From contig MWDF01000011.1 in NCBI GenBank assembly GCA_002070415.1, positions 1-61,591 on the forward strand: a DNA stretch of 61,591 bases, in the 5' to 3' direction. Shown in pieces: positions 29,179 through 38,207 of this stretch. Below the pieces are notes generated by a model, which was not told where the DNA came from, ran no database searches, and worked only from the letters and a program-made list of their open reading frames with translations. The DNA comes from Firmicutes bacterium ADurb.Bin153 (GTDB lineage Bacteria; Bacillota; DTU025; MWDF01). Position 1 is the stretch's first letter. Every line of letters starts with the position of its first letter. Position numbers and translations under genes: made by a program.

Positions 29179-30000
29179 TCATATGCTGCCGTTTGTCCTG
29201 CCTCGTCTTATGAAATCGGCGGTGAAACCGACGATCTCCCTTACCGGCATCAGCATAGAAGGCGCGCTACATACCATCCCCTTGGCAACCGTACCGCCTT
29301 GTGCCTCATACGCTGCGCCAATGTTGTCGAAACCATCGGAATCCCCTTCGATCTCATCGTACCATACCCATTTCCTTCCGCCTGCGCACATTACGGCGGC
29401 GCCTTGCCTTTCCGAGGCCAAAACGCCTGATCGGTACTCCCCGAGGTGCATGGAGGTGTTGTTCCCGTAGCTCACGCCTATCAGCAAGACCTTGCCGTCC
29501 AGCTCATAGAGCTTCGCGAGCGGGGAACCGTCACCGAAGGCGAAGTCTAGTTTATGGTCCGATGTGACGTAGCTTGCGTACCTGCCGTAAGCGGTGAACG
29601 ATCCGCTGGGATGGTCCGATCTCAGCACTCCAGGACAGGCCCTGAACAGCTCGGCCACGACTCCCATCCCCCTTGTGGGGGTAACTGATGGAATGAACGC
29701 GGGAGTGTTTTCCCTTATCTGTTCCCACCATTCCTCGGGCACCGGGGGGTTGCACCATTTCGCGGGGTCGCTGTTGGCCCCCGAATGGGCGGGCATCACC
29801 AGCGTCCCGCACTCCGAAACCATGTCCATAAGGCCTTCTACGACTGCCTGCGCAGAACCGCATACCCATCCCATCGAAGACATCCTTACGTGCGCAATGA
29901 CGGTATCCGAGGGCTTCACTCCGAGCTCCCGGGCCATCCCGGTCACGTCTTTCCTCGTCCACGGCCTTGGCGTCGACGCGATGACCTCAAGCTCACCCAA
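29179..30000 (-). CDS. aminoglycoside N(3)-acetyltransferase family protein
   Basis: A 273-residue AAC(3)/YokD-family acetyltransferase. It has HVRMSSMGWVCGSAQAVVEGLMD, GTLVMPAHSGANSDPAKWCNPPVPEEWW, MGVVAELFRACPGVLRSDHP (catalytic His) and the NTSMHLGEY motif. It is a full-length member of the acetyl-CoA-dependent family. Chromosomal members may act on compounds other than clinical aminoglycosides, so resistance is only a possibility. The TTG at 30000 is chosen because GGAGGTG lies 6 bases upstream; the longer frame to 30033 has no such site. Confidence 0.85.
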   Translation of the reverse strand: MGELEVIASTPRPWTRKDVTGMARELGVKPSDTVIAHVRMSSMGWVCGSAQAVVEGLMDMVSECGTLVMPAHSGANSDPAKWCNPPVPEEWWEQIRENTPAFIPSVTPTRGMGVVAELFRACPGVLRSDHPSGSFTAYGRYASYVTSDHKLDFAFGDGSPLAKLYELDGKVLLIGVSYGNNTSMHLGEYRSGVLASERQGAAVMCAGGRKWVWYDEIEGDSDGFDNIGAAYEAQGGTVAKGMVCSAPSMLMPVREIVGFTADFIRRGRTNGSI

Positions 30001-30188
30001 TTGCAACACCTCCGAGAGCCAGCATAAGAACATGATAATTCCTTAACGCCCTGTAGACAAGCGCAGTGAGGTCCTACGGCGCGATAGCTTGCTTACGCCA
30101 GTTTTTACGCTTGAAGGTAAATAGGAGAGGATGAAGAATCTATACACATATCGTCGGCTGCACAGTCTAGCAAGAAGGAGGGCTGGTT

Positions 30189-30527
30189 ATGGGCAAGTTC
30201 GCATTCTTCGCATTCAAAGGGGAGACCATGTGCTTCTCGCACGTCATCCTGAACGCTCTCGAACTGAAATCCCGCGGCCATGAGGCCATAATAGTAGTCG
30301 AAGGTACGGCAACGAAGACCTTGAAAGACATGGACGAAGCTAAGGGCAGCCTTCTTCTTAAGGCCAAGGAGGAGAACCTGATAGAAAGCGTGTGCAAGGC
30401 CTGTTCGAAGGCGACGGGCTCGCACGACTACCTGGCGGCCAACGGCTACAGGCTGAACGGTGACATGAGCGGGCATCCGCCGATGGCCTCTTACATCGAG
30501 GACGGTTACACGATCATAACACTATAG
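30189..30527 (+). CDS. DsrE-like small protein
   Basis: A 112-residue protein of the DsrE/DsrF/YchN-like fold. It has the N-terminal beta strand GKFAFFAFKGETMCFSHVILNALELKSRGHEAIIVVEG and a pattern of alpha/beta repeats with the C-terminal GYTIITL. Cysteines occur at C14 and in CKACSKATG. Related proteins transfer sulfur or form small trimers of unknown role. AAGGAGGG precedes the ATG. It is followed by two hairpins. Confidence 0.7.
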   Translation: MGKFAFFAFKGETMCFSHVILNALELKSRGHEAIIVVEGTATKTLKDMDEAKGSLLLKAKEENLIESVCKACSKATGSHDYLAANGYRLNGDMSGHPPMASYIEDGYTIITL

Positions 30528-30533
30528 AGAACG

Positions 30534-30570
30534 AGCCCTGGCAGGAAGGAATAAGACTTGAGCCAGGGCT
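30534..30570 (+). terminator. hairpin after the DsrE-like gene
   Basis: AGCCCTGGC (30534-30542) pairs perfectly with GCCAGGGCT (30562-30570), then TTCCTC. A second perfect 9-bp hairpin follows at 30619-30641. Together they are likely to end the transcript. Confidence 0.5.
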
Positions 30571-30894
30571 TCCTCATGCTCCCTGCGATTCCTTAGGACA
30601 AGGCGGATATCGGTGGAAAGGCCCGCTTCATGCGGGCCTTGTTGATGCTGCCGGCGGGGGGAAGGGGGGTGGGACACGTGCGCAAGTGCGCGCTTACCGG
30701 ACCGCAGCGAAAGGTTTCGTGCGGCACAGAATGGCTTCACGCCGTGTTCGATTGCGCCAGTGTTGCCGGGGAGTCGCCCGTGAATGCGGCCGTGGATGCG
30801 TCGTCGCCGCATATAGATGCCCTGATCAGGATATCGCGAGCGATGCTAGATATCTAATATTATTATATGCGGATAAGTGAATATCGATGACGCG

Positions 30895-30920
30895 GAAAAA
30901 GGCGGACGTCGCTGTCCGCC
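30895..30920 (-). terminator. terminator of the ornithine cyclodeaminase gene
   Basis: On the minus strand GGCGGAC-AGCGAC-GTCCGCC is followed by TTTTTCC, directly after the stop of the gene at 30928. Confidence 0.7.
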
Positions 30921-30927
30921 GTTCTTA

Positions 30928-32019
30928 TCAGAGCAGGCGCCTTGATATGTTGCCCAGGAAGTCGTGGACGTTGGTGGTTATGGATATGGCGCTGAGCGAG
31001 CCCCTGTCCCTTAGTTTGTTGGAGGCGAACTCGGCCGTGTCGACTATGTAGAAATAGACGGGGCGAATCGTGCCTTCTGTCTTCCTGAAGCATGCGGTCA
31101 TGTTGCCTGTAGCTATCGAGTGGAGCTGTGTCGCCATGCAGATGACCGTCGTAGCCTTGTCCGTTAGGGCCCTCATGGCGTCCTGGGCCGCGTAGACGTC
31201 CGGATAAACACCGGGAAGCGGTCCGTCGTCCCTTATGGAACCTGCAAGGACGTACGGGATCCTCTGCCGTGTACAGGCGGCCATTATCCCTTCTTTGATG
31301 TCGTATTTCTTTATGAAAGCCTCGATCGAGCCGCAGTTCCTTACTTTGTTGATCAGGTCGATGTGGCAATAATGGCCGCCGGAGGTAGGTATGTTGGTGT
31401 GGATGTCGTTGCCAAGCGCCGTACCGAACAGCGCCCCTTCAAGGTCGTGGGTGGCTACAGCGTTGCCCGCGAGGACCGAGTGCACGTAGCCAGCCTCTAT
31501 AAGGCCGGCCATGACCTGCCTCGAATAGTAGTCGAAAACGACCGCCGGGCCGAGCACCCAGCATATGTGACCGTGGTCGTCTTCGCTCTCGTATTCCAAA
31601 AGCGCCTCGAGGCACTCATAATCCCTGGACATGGGCGTCTCGCGGGACCTGCTGCTCCTGAAGAAGAACGGGTCCGTATGTTCCTTGTTCTCTCCTTCGA
31701 ACGGTTCCGAGTGTATGTAGACACCCTGGCTTATGTCGTCGTCCCTTCCGACTACCACAAGGTCTCCTTTATTTAGCCGCCTCATCTCTTTGACCAGGAG
31801 TTCGTCTCCTTCGATCACCACGACGCAGTCCATCCTGCTCACCGGGGCGAGCTTCCATGCCCCTGCCACCTTGAAGTACTCGGGGTAGATGGATGTGGCG
31901 TGGAAGTTCTCGGGCGCTACCGAATCCATGGGCGCTGGTTCGACCGTCACATCCGGAGCGGATGCGAATGCGGTCGACGCGAAGTCCGGCACTCTGTATT
32001 TCGGCAGTTTGAACTGCAT
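30928..32019 (-). CDS. LOR/SDH-domain ornithine cyclodeaminase (archaeal type, TIGR00300-like)
   Basis: A 363-residue protein of the TIGR00300/LOR-SDH family. This family includes the archaeal ornithine cyclodeaminase and the C-terminal half of cyanobacterial ArgZ/AgrE. Diagnostic blocks are MDCVVVIEGDELLVKEMRRLNKGDLVVVG, LAGNAVATHDLEGALFGTALGNDI and KEGIMAACTRQRIPYVLAGSIRDDGPLPGVYPDV, with TQLHSIATGNM near the end. It would convert ornithine to proline and ammonia using bound NAD. The archaeal proteins I recall start with an extra roughly 70-residue ferredoxin-like domain that is missing or replaced here. It stands alone, with its own terminator. Confidence 0.75.
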   Translation of the reverse strand: MQFKLPKYRVPDFASTAFASAPDVTVEPAPMDSVAPENFHATSIYPEYFKVAGAWKLAPVSRMDCVVVIEGDELLVKEMRRLNKGDLVVVGRDDDISQGVYIHSEPFEGENKEHTDPFFFRSSRSRETPMSRDYECLEALLEYESEDDHGHICWVLGPAVVFDYYSRQVMAGLIEAGYVHSVLAGNAVATHDLEGALFGTALGNDIHTNIPTSGGHYCHIDLINKVRNCGSIEAFIKKYDIKEGIMAACTRQRIPYVLAGSIRDDGPLPGVYPDVYAAQDAMRALTDKATTVICMATQLHSIATGNMTACFRKTEGTIRPVYFYIVDTAEFASNKLRDRGSLSAISITTNVHDFLGNISRRLL

Positions 32020-32085
32020 AGGAACAACCCCTTACAAATTTATTGGCGCATGTCCCGGCCGAGCCGGTCCGGCCTAGGTCTTCCT

Positions 32086-33804
32086 TTAGGCTGTCGTCTC
32101 TTTGATGGCGATGTCCTTCTCTAGTTTCTCGACGTCGAGGTTGTTATCCCTGACTACCGCCTCGGCTATGTTCTTGCAGTGGTCGCTGATCCTTTCCATG
32201 TTGTGTATGACATCGAGGAACACGACCGCGCTCTTAGGGTTGCACAGGCCCTCGTTGAGCCTCTTCATGTGGCTCGCCCTCATGGTGAGCTCCATGTCGT
32301 CGATCTCGGCTTCGGTCATGATGACTTTAATCGCGAGGTCGAGGTCGTTCTCCCTTAGGGCAGAGATGCTGTTGTCGACTATGTTGAGCACCTTGTCGAA
32401 GCCCATGTTCAGGTCCACCACGGCCTGGTCGGAGAACTTGATCCCCTCGTTGGACACCTGCTGGGCCAGCTCGGCCATGTTCGTGCAGTGGTCGGCTATC
32501 CTCTCGATGTCGTTCGTGACGTGCATCAAGCCGGCGACCCGCAATGATTCGTGGTCCGTCAGGACCTTCCTGGACATCATCGTGGACATGTATTTGACTA
32601 TCTCCTTATCCAGAAGGTCAACGATATCCTCTATCTCCATGATCCTGCTTATGGAAGGGCCGTCCAGGTCGATCAGCGCCTTCCTTGAATCGACCGACAT
32701 CCTCTTCGCGTAGTCCGCCATCCTGGCAAGCTCCTTGGTGGCAAGGTCGAGGGCCACGTATGATGTCCCGACCACCTTGTAGTCGAGGTAGATGCAAGTG
32801 CGCTGCTCGACGACGTCCTTGCCGGGTACGATAAGGCCCACAACTTTCACGAGCAGCCAGATGAATGGCAGCAGCAGCAGCGTGTTCATGAGGTTGAACA
32901 TCGAGTGCAGCGAAGCGATGCCCGCCCTGATGCCCCCGGCGGTCGTGATGTCCACGCCGGTGAACGAGGTAATCCACCTCTCCAGGCCGGCCCTGGCGGC
33001 AAGGTAGAACAGCGGCATGAAGACCAGAGCGCCGATCACGTTGAAGGCCGTGTGAGTGAGGGCCGCTCGTTTTGCGTTCTTCTTCGCGCCTATGGCGGCC
33101 AGCAAAGCGGTTATCGTAGTGCCGATGTTCGCGCCGATCAGGATGGGGAATGCCTGCATCATCGTTATTACTGCCGGCGAGGCGGGGCTTTCGGCCGCGC
33201 TAGCCAGCGTTTGCAGGACGCCTATCGAAGCGCTCGAGCTCTGGATGATCAGCGTGAACGCTGTCCCCACCAGAAGCCCGAGAACGGGATACTGCGCGGA
33301 TTTTTCGATCAGGGACAGGAAGAACGGGTCCTTTGCGAGCGGTTTCATGGAATCACCCATCGTATTCAGGCCTATGAACAATACGCCGAACGAGAAGATG
33401 AACTGTCCGAGGTACTTGACGCGGGGTTTCTTTGCGACGAACATCACTATGAAGCCCAAGGCCGCGATCAACCATGCGTAGTCGCCTATGTTGATGGCGA
33501 CCAGCCATGCTGTGATCGTGGTTCCGATATTGGCGCCCATTATCACCCCTACGGATTGCTTGAGCGTCATCAATCCAGCGCTGACGAAGCCGATGACCAT
33601 TACAGTCGTAGCGCTTGAACTTTGGATTATCATAGTCACTAGTGCCCCCAACAGGACACCGACCAACGGATTTGACGTAAGAAGATGTAGTATGCGGCGC
33701 ATACTCTCGCCTGCGGCCTTCTGCAGGGCCTCGCTCATCTGCAGCATCCCGTAGATAAATAGGGCCAGTCCTCCTAGTAAGAGAAAATAATTGTCAGCAT
33801 GCAA
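32086..33804 (-). CDS. Na/Pi cotransporter family protein with PhoU-like domain
   Basis: A 572-residue protein. The N-terminal membrane part holds the two inverted QSSSATT-type repeats of the NptA/PNaS family (MIIQSSSATTVMVIGF; LIIQSSSASIGVLQTLA). The C-terminal about 210 residues are a PhoU-like helical domain (EIEDIVDLLDKEIVKYMSTMM...MHVTNDIERIADHCTNMAELA). It imports phosphate with sodium, or a related anion. The first in-frame GTG at 33813 overlaps the GGAGG, so the TTG at 33804 (8 bases from it) is the better start. It follows a terminator. Confidence 0.9.
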   Translation of the reverse strand: MHADNYFLLLGGLALFIYGMLQMSEALQKAAGESMRRILHLLTSNPLVGVLLGALVTMIIQSSSATTVMVIGFVSAGLMTLKQSVGVIMGANIGTTITAWLVAINIGDYAWLIAALGFIVMFVAKKPRVKYLGQFIFSFGVLFIGLNTMGDSMKPLAKDPFFLSLIEKSAQYPVLGLLVGTAFTLIIQSSSASIGVLQTLASAAESPASPAVITMMQAFPILIGANIGTTITALLAAIGAKKNAKRAALTHTAFNVIGALVFMPLFYLAARAGLERWITSFTGVDITTAGGIRAGIASLHSMFNLMNTLLLLPFIWLLVKVVGLIVPGKDVVEQRTCIYLDYKVVGTSYVALDLATKELARMADYAKRMSVDSRKALIDLDGPSISRIMEIEDIVDLLDKEIVKYMSTMMSRKVLTDHESLRVAGLMHVTNDIERIADHCTNMAELAQQVSNEGIKFSDQAVVDLNMGFDKVLNIVDNSISALRENDLDLAIKVIMTEAEIDDMELTMRASHMKRLNEGLCNPKSAVVFLDVIHNMERISDHCKNIAEAVVRDNNLDVEKLEKDIAIKETTA

Positions 33805-33828
33805 GCTAACCACCTCCAGCGGGTGCCA

Positions 33829-33869
33829 TAAAAATATCCTGCCAAGAGGAATTATACCTCACGGCAGGA
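33829..33869 (-). terminator. rho-independent terminator
   Basis: On the minus strand TCCTGCC pairs with GGCAGGA and an inner GAGG pairs with CCTC, followed by TATTTTTAT. It lies between the reductase gene (ending 33902) and the Na/Pi gene. Confidence 0.75.
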
Positions 33870-33901
33870 CGGAAATTCTTGGTATAGGACGCCTAATTGA
33901 G

Positions 33902-34888
33902 TTAGCCGGACTTTAAAACCGTCTTCTTCAACCAGGCTACGGTATCCTTTACGGTCTCCTTGAAAGGCCTGGGGCTGTAGCCGAGTTCTTTACTGGCCTT
34001 GTTGCAGCTGGTCAGCGAATTCCCGGAGAGAGTGGCAACGGAATATGACGTAAACAGCGGCTTCTGCCTCATTGCCATGTAGTACAGCTCGGCGAATGCT
34101 CCGGTTATGTATGCGAACCAGGTAGGTATGACCCTTCTGGGGGCCTTTATACCGGTCTCGTCCTGAAGCACCTGCATCATGGCCTTTATCGTCACATGCT
34201 CACCTGACAGGATGTAGTTTTCTCCCTTGCGCCCGAACTTGGCGGCCAGCATTATCCCTTTGGCCACATCCCTTACGTCCACGAAGTCGTACGCCCCGTT
34301 CACTATGGCGAACAGGCGGTTCTTCATGAAATCCACGAACAGCTGGCCCATATGCGAGAGCTTGTATTCGTACGGGCCTATGACACCCGTCGGATGTACA
34401 ACCACCGCATCCAGGCCCTTCTCGGTGAGCCCGAGGACGTATTTCGTGGCTTCGGCCTTGGATTTGGCGTAACCTCCGCTCACTTTGCTGGCATCGAAAT
34501 CCTTCGTCTCCAGGATAGGGGTACCCATGGGAGGTTCCTTGAAAGCATGAATGGAGCTTACGTATACGAGGCGCGGCACACCCAAGTCGAAGCAGGCATC
34601 GGATACGTTCTTCGTACCCTGTACGTTGACGTCCCTAAGCAGTTTCCTCTTCCCGGAGCCGATCGCCACTATGCCGGCAAGGTGGTAGACCACGGAAGCC
34701 CCCTTGAAGGCCCTTATCAGCGACCTGTAGTCCCTGACGTCGCCGTATATGAACTCTATGCCAAGGCCCTCTATGGACTTCACCGGTTCAGAAGGAAGCA
34801 CCAATGCCCTGACTTGCTCGCCGCCCGCCACAAGTTCCCTGACGAGGGCATTCCCGATATGGCCCGTCGCGCCGGTCACGACCACCAT
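33902..34888 (-). CDS. NAD(P)-dependent epimerase / dihydroflavonol-4-reductase-like protein
   Basis: A 328-residue extended short-chain dehydrogenase. It has the N-terminal Rossmann motif TGATGHIG, YGDVRDYRSLIRAFKGASVVYHLAG, YVSSIHAFKE and the catalytic YxxxK in GGYAKSKAEATKYV. The C-terminal half has the LSGEHVTIKAMMQVLQDETG segment typical of DFR-like and hopanoid-associated sugar epimerases. The substrate is unknown. The gene is 31 bases from the Crp-type regulator and is probably in one operon with it. Confidence 0.85.
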   Translation of the reverse strand: MVVVTGATGHIGNALVRELVAGGEQVRALVLPSEPVKSIEGLGIEFIYGDVRDYRSLIRAFKGASVVYHLAGIVAIGSGKRKLLRDVNVQGTKNVSDACFDLGVPRLVYVSSIHAFKEPPMGTPILETKDFDASKVSGGYAKSKAEATKYVLGLTEKGLDAVVVHPTGVIGPYEYKLSHMGQLFVDFMKNRLFAIVNGAYDFVDVRDVAKGIMLAAKFGRKGENYILSGEHVTIKAMMQVLQDETGIKAPRRVIPTWFAYITGAFAELYYMAMRQKPLFTSYSVATLSGNSLTSCNKASKELGYSPRPFKETVKDTVAWLKKTVLKSG

Positions 34889-34919
34889 TCATGCCACATC
34901 CTTTCACAACACTAAATAT

Positions 34920-35615
34920 TCAAACGTCTTTTTCAAGGATGTGTTCCAACAACTTCACATCCAGGACCTTGAAAGCAGAACCCCTGAAATCGATCGCCCC
35001 GAGTCCTTTCAGGGCCGCCAGCTCCCTGCTAAGGGCCGGTCTTGTGACGTAGAACCGATCCGCCAGCTGGTTCCTGTTAAGGCTTACGAAGAACTCGTCC
35101 TTCCCGGCTTTCTTCCGTTCTTCCAGCAACAAGGCGCAAATTTTGCGGCGTATACCCTTTATGCCCAAATAATCTATGGTCTTCTCCAAGATCAGCGCCT
35201 TCTTCGAGACAAGCCTCAATAGGTTGTTCAGAAGCGCCCAATGCCCGTAGCATCTCTTTTCGCAGCCGCTTACGATCCGGTCGATCGGTACCGCAAGGAA
35301 TTTGCCTTTCCCGTCGGCGGTAATCGTGGCGGGCCAAGTCCTGCTCCCGGAGTAGGCGTTAACCTCGCCGAACGAATCACCCGGCTCGAGTACAGTAAGG
35401 AGCATGCGCTGACCTTGCGGGTTCTCCTTCGCCAAGGAGAGCCTGCCCGAGAGCAACAGGCCGACGTATTTCTGCGGCTGGCCCGAATAGGAGATCAGAT
35501 CCCCCTTTGAGAACCCTACAGTCCTGCAGGCGAGGCATTCGATGAGGCGGGGGAGCTCATCAGGCGTCACGCCGTCGAAAAGGGCGGAGTCGGAGATCAC
35601 CGAAATATCCTCCAT
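34920..35615 (-). CDS. Crp/Fnr family transcription regulator
   Basis: A 231-residue regulator with an N-terminal cyclic-nucleotide-binding-like beta barrel (YVGLLLSGRLSLAKENPQGQRMLLTVLEPGDSFGEVNAYSG), a long dimer helix and a C-terminal winged helix (LNRNQLADRFYVTRPALSRELAALKGLGAID). The cAMP-contacting arginine-serine pattern is not obvious and there is no Fnr-type N-terminal cysteine cluster. The effector may therefore be another small molecule or none. The ATG at 35615 follows AAGGAG. It is divergent from a cupin gene, which is a plausible target. Confidence 0.88.
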   Translation of the reverse strand: MEDISVISDSALFDGVTPDELPRLIECLACRTVGFSKGDLISYSGQPQKYVGLLLSGRLSLAKENPQGQRMLLTVLEPGDSFGEVNAYSGSRTWPATITADGKGKFLAVPIDRIVSGCEKRCYGHWALLNNLLRLVSKKALILEKTIDYLGIKGIRRKICALLLEERKKAGKDEFFVSLNRNQLADRFYVTRPALSRELAALKGLGAIDFRGSAFKVLDVKLLEHILEKDV

Positions 35616-35701
35616 GGCGCGCTCCTTCGTAATAATTGTTACCGATAATTCTATACCATTTTTGTAGACTATGGTTAAAAAGATACAGTGGGGGTGCAAT
35701 T

Positions 35702-36028
35702 ATGATAGAGAAGACATATGAATTCACCATCGCCGAGACGAAGACGATAGAACGGGTAATCGACGACGAGAACGTGAACATAAACCATATAGTGCTCGAG
35801 AAGGGGGATTCCCTGCCGGTCCATAACGCCAATTCTAATGTCTACCTGGTGATTGCCAGGGGCGTGCTGTCCGTCAGCCTGGCGGAGCAGGATGTGCATG
35901 CCTACAGGGCGGGAAGCATCGTGAACGTGCCTTACGGGACCAGGATGCACATAAGGAACGAGGACGATGCGGTGCTTGAGTTCTTCGTCTTCAAATCCCC
36001 GAATCCGCGCACATATTCCGAGAAATAG
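35702..36028 (+). CDS. small cupin-domain protein
   Basis: A 108-residue single-domain cupin (LPVHNANSNVYLVIARGVLSVSLAEQDVHAYRAGSIVNVPYGTRMHIRNEDDAVLEFFVFKSP). The first cupin motif keeps one His (PVHNAN) and lacks the usual HxH pair, so metal binding may be altered. It could be a ligand sensor or a small enzyme. The ATG has GGGGGTG upstream. It is divergently transcribed from the Crp-type gene over an 86-base shared region. Confidence 0.8.
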   Translation: MIEKTYEFTIAETKTIERVIDDENVNINHIVLEKGDSLPVHNANSNVYLVIARGVLSVSLAEQDVHAYRAGSIVNVPYGTRMHIRNEDDAVLEFFVFKSPNPRTYSEK

Positions 36029-36078
36029 TGAGCGCAGACAGGGCGCCGATTCCGTAGCTGCAGATCCGCATGGCCGTA

Positions 36079-36114
36079 GAAGGATGTCCGAGCAGAACGC
36101 AAAGGACATCCTTC
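36079..36114. terminator. bidirectional terminator
   Basis: GAAGGATGTCC (36079-36089) and GGACATCCTTC (36104-36114) form a perfect 11-bp stem between the converging cupin gene and proV. Confidence 0.7.
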
Positions 36115-36133
36115 CTTGATTTCCTTAAGTCCG

Positions 36134-37309
36134 TCAAGTCAGGGATGAAAGCACGGCCGCTTTGGTCACTATGCCCAACAACCTTCTCGTCGGGTCCAGA
36201 ACGGCGATGGGGAACTTGGCGCGCGCCGCTATGGGTATCAGGTCCGCGATCGGCGTATCGGGGTCCGTCACTATGATGTCGTTTTCGATTATCTCCGTCA
36301 GCGATAGGTTCGCGGCCCTTGCCTTCATGGCTGAGTCGAGCGTCACAATACCCACAAGGTCCATGTTGTCCCCGATGACGAAGACGCTCGAAATGCTGTT
36401 GGACTTCATCTCCTTGAGAGCCACGTTAGGACCGTCGCCGATCTTCACAAGAGATGCCGGCGTGATCATGACGTTCCTTGCCAAAAGCACCTTTGAGCGG
36501 TCGATGTCCCTGACGAACTGCTCTATGTATTCGTCACCCGGATCCGATAGGATTTCCTCGGGCGAACCTATCCTGACGACTTTCGCATCCTTCATGATCG
36601 CCACTCGGTCGCCCAGTTTGAAGGCCTCGTTGATGTCGTGCGTTATGAACACCATGGTCTTCTTCACTTTCTTCTGTATGCCGAGAAGCTCGAACTGCAT
36701 ATCCCTTCTTACTATGGGGTCCAATGCGGAAAAGGGCTCGTCCATGAGCAGGACTTCGGGGTCGTTCGCCAAAGCCCTAGCAAGGCCGACGCGCTGTTTC
36801 ATCCCGCCGCTCAAAGAGGATATTGGCTGATGCTCCCATCCAGATAGCCCTACCAGGCCTATCATCTCCATGGCCCTGTCTATCCTCTTGTCCTTCCTTA
36901 CGCCCTTTACCTCAAGCCCGTAGCATACGTTGCCGAGGACGTCCCTGTGGCCCATCAGTCCGAAGCCCTGGAACACCATGGACACCTTGTTCCTCCTATA
37001 GTCGATGAGGTCCTTCCCCCTAAGACCTACGATGTCCTCACCCTCGAAAAGCAAAGAACCGCAAGTGGGCCTGAGCAAGAGGTTCATCAGCCTGACGAGC
37101 GTAGACTTGCCGCTTCCTGAAAGGCCGATGATCACGAAAGTCCTGCCCCTTTCGATATCCAGGGAAACGTCGTAGACACCGACGGCGGAGCCGAGCTTCC
37201 TGAATACGGCGTCCTTGTCCATGCCCTCACGCAGGAGCTTCACAGCCGCTTGCGGGGAGTATCCGAATACTTTCGTAAGTCCTCTTGTAGAAATTACCGG
37301 CGTGTTCAT
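36134..37309 (-). CDS. proV: glycine betaine/proline-type ABC transporter ATP-binding protein with CBS pair
   Basis: A 391-residue ATPase of the ProV/OpuAA family. The family-specific N-terminal segment (KLLREGMDKDAVFRKLGSAVGVYDVSL) precedes Walker A GLSGSGKST, signature LSGGMKQRVGLARALA and Walker B EVLLMDEPFSALDP. Two CBS domains follow (about residues 275-390), which in this family sense ionic strength or nucleotides. It energises osmolyte uptake. The ATG overlaps the stop of the permease gene (ATGA). Confidence 0.93.
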   Translation of the reverse strand: MNTPVISTRGLTKVFGYSPQAAVKLLREGMDKDAVFRKLGSAVGVYDVSLDIERGRTFVIIGLSGSGKSTLVRLMNLLLRPTCGSLLFEGEDIVGLRGKDLIDYRRNKVSMVFQGFGLMGHRDVLGNVCYGLEVKGVRKDKRIDRAMEMIGLVGLSGWEHQPISSLSGGMKQRVGLARALANDPEVLLMDEPFSALDPIVRRDMQFELLGIQKKVKKTMVFITHDINEAFKLGDRVAIMKDAKVVRIGSPEEILSDPGDEYIEQFVRDIDRSKVLLARNVMITPASLVKIGDGPNVALKEMKSNSISSVFVIGDNMDLVGIVTLDSAMKARAANLSLTEIIENDIIVTDPDTPIADLIPIAARAKFPIAVLDPTRRLLGIVTKAAVLSSLT

Positions 37310-38190
37310 TCGTCCTTCTCCTTCAGTTTGTCTCCGGCACTGAACCAACCCTGGGTAAGCCTGTCCAAAAGGACCGCCATTATCACTATCGCTATGCCCG
37401 ACTTGAGTCCTCTTCCTATCTCGAGCCGGTTTATGCCCACTATGACCTCGTAGCCGAGGCCTTTGACTCCTATCATCGCGCAGGTGACTACCATGGCCAT
37501 GGCCATCATCAGTGTCTGGTTGATCCCGGCCATTATGGTGGGCAGAGCAAGGGGGATCTGGACCTTGAAAAGCACTTGGGCCCTGGTCGAACCGAAAGAA
37601 AGCGCCGCTTCGACGACTTCCTTGTCTACTTGCCTGATGCCGTGGCTGGTGAGCCTGATGACGGGGGGGACGGCGTATATCGTGGTCGCGATGACACCGG
37701 GCACCTTGCCGAGTCCGAAGAACATGACCGCGGGTATGAGGTATACGAAAGTAGGCATGGTCTGCATCGCATCCAACGCGGGCTTTATTAGTGATTCCGC
37801 GCGCCTGCTGCCTGAGGCGAGTATGCCGATGGGAAGCCCGATGGCCAGGGATATCAGCACTGACGATATAACGAGGCCCAGTGTGATATACATCAGTTCC
37901 CATAGGCCGAGTATGCCGACGATGAGAAGCATGAACGCATACGCTGCCCCGCGGGACGCCCTCCTTGTGAGTCTCCAACCGAGCGCGAAGACGATTCCCA
38001 GCATGACCCACCAAGGTATGATGTCCACGACCGATTGTATCGAATTGACGAAACCGAGCAGCGCATTGCCCATAAGTGAGAAAAGAGGAGCCCATGCCCT
38101 GCTCAATGAGGCAACAGCGTCATCGACGATCCGACCTGTGTCGATCGTAAGAGCAGAAGGGAACGTAAGGAGCCAGTTAAAAGGTCCCAT
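37306..38190 (-). CDS. proW: glycine betaine/proline-type ABC transporter permease
   Basis: A 294-residue permease of the ProW/OpuAB family with about six membrane helices. The coupling region is TIYAVPPVIRLTSHGIRQVDKEVVEAALSFGSTRAQVLFKVQIPLALPTIMAGINQTLMMAMAMVV. The GGAPLFSLMGN-like N-terminal part and LGIVFALGWRLTR stretch match the family. It lies 17 bases after proX and overlaps proV. Confidence 0.92.
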   Translation of the reverse strand: MGPFNWLLTFPSALTIDTGRIVDDAVASLSRAWAPLFSLMGNALLGFVNSIQSVVDIIPWWVMLGIVFALGWRLTRRASRGAAYAFMLLIVGILGLWELMYITLGLVISSVLISLAIGLPIGILASGSRRAESLIKPALDAMQTMPTFVYLIPAVMFFGLGKVPGVIATTIYAVPPVIRLTSHGIRQVDKEVVEAALSFGSTRAQVLFKVQIPLALPTIMAGINQTLMMAMAMVVTCAMIGVKGLGYEVIVGINRLEIGRGLKSGIAIVIMAVLLDRLTQGWFSAGDKLKEKDE

Positions 38191-38207
38191 GCCGCATCAC
38201 GCCCCTA

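Larger units (their letters stand above)
30528..30927. other. gene-poor stretch with hairpins
   Basis: No convincing gene lies in these 400 bases. They contain AGCCCTGGC/GCCAGGGCT (30534-30570), AAGGCCCGC/GCGGGCCTT (30619-30641) and the minus-strand terminator at 30895-30920. A 75-codon frame at 30630-30857 overlaps one hairpin and has no recognisable content. Confidence 0.6.

Noticed and set aside
30630..30857. 75-codon frame between the DsrE-like gene and the ornithine cyclodeaminase gene
   Set aside because: Starts inside a terminator-like hairpin, has no good ribosome binding site and no recognisable content.
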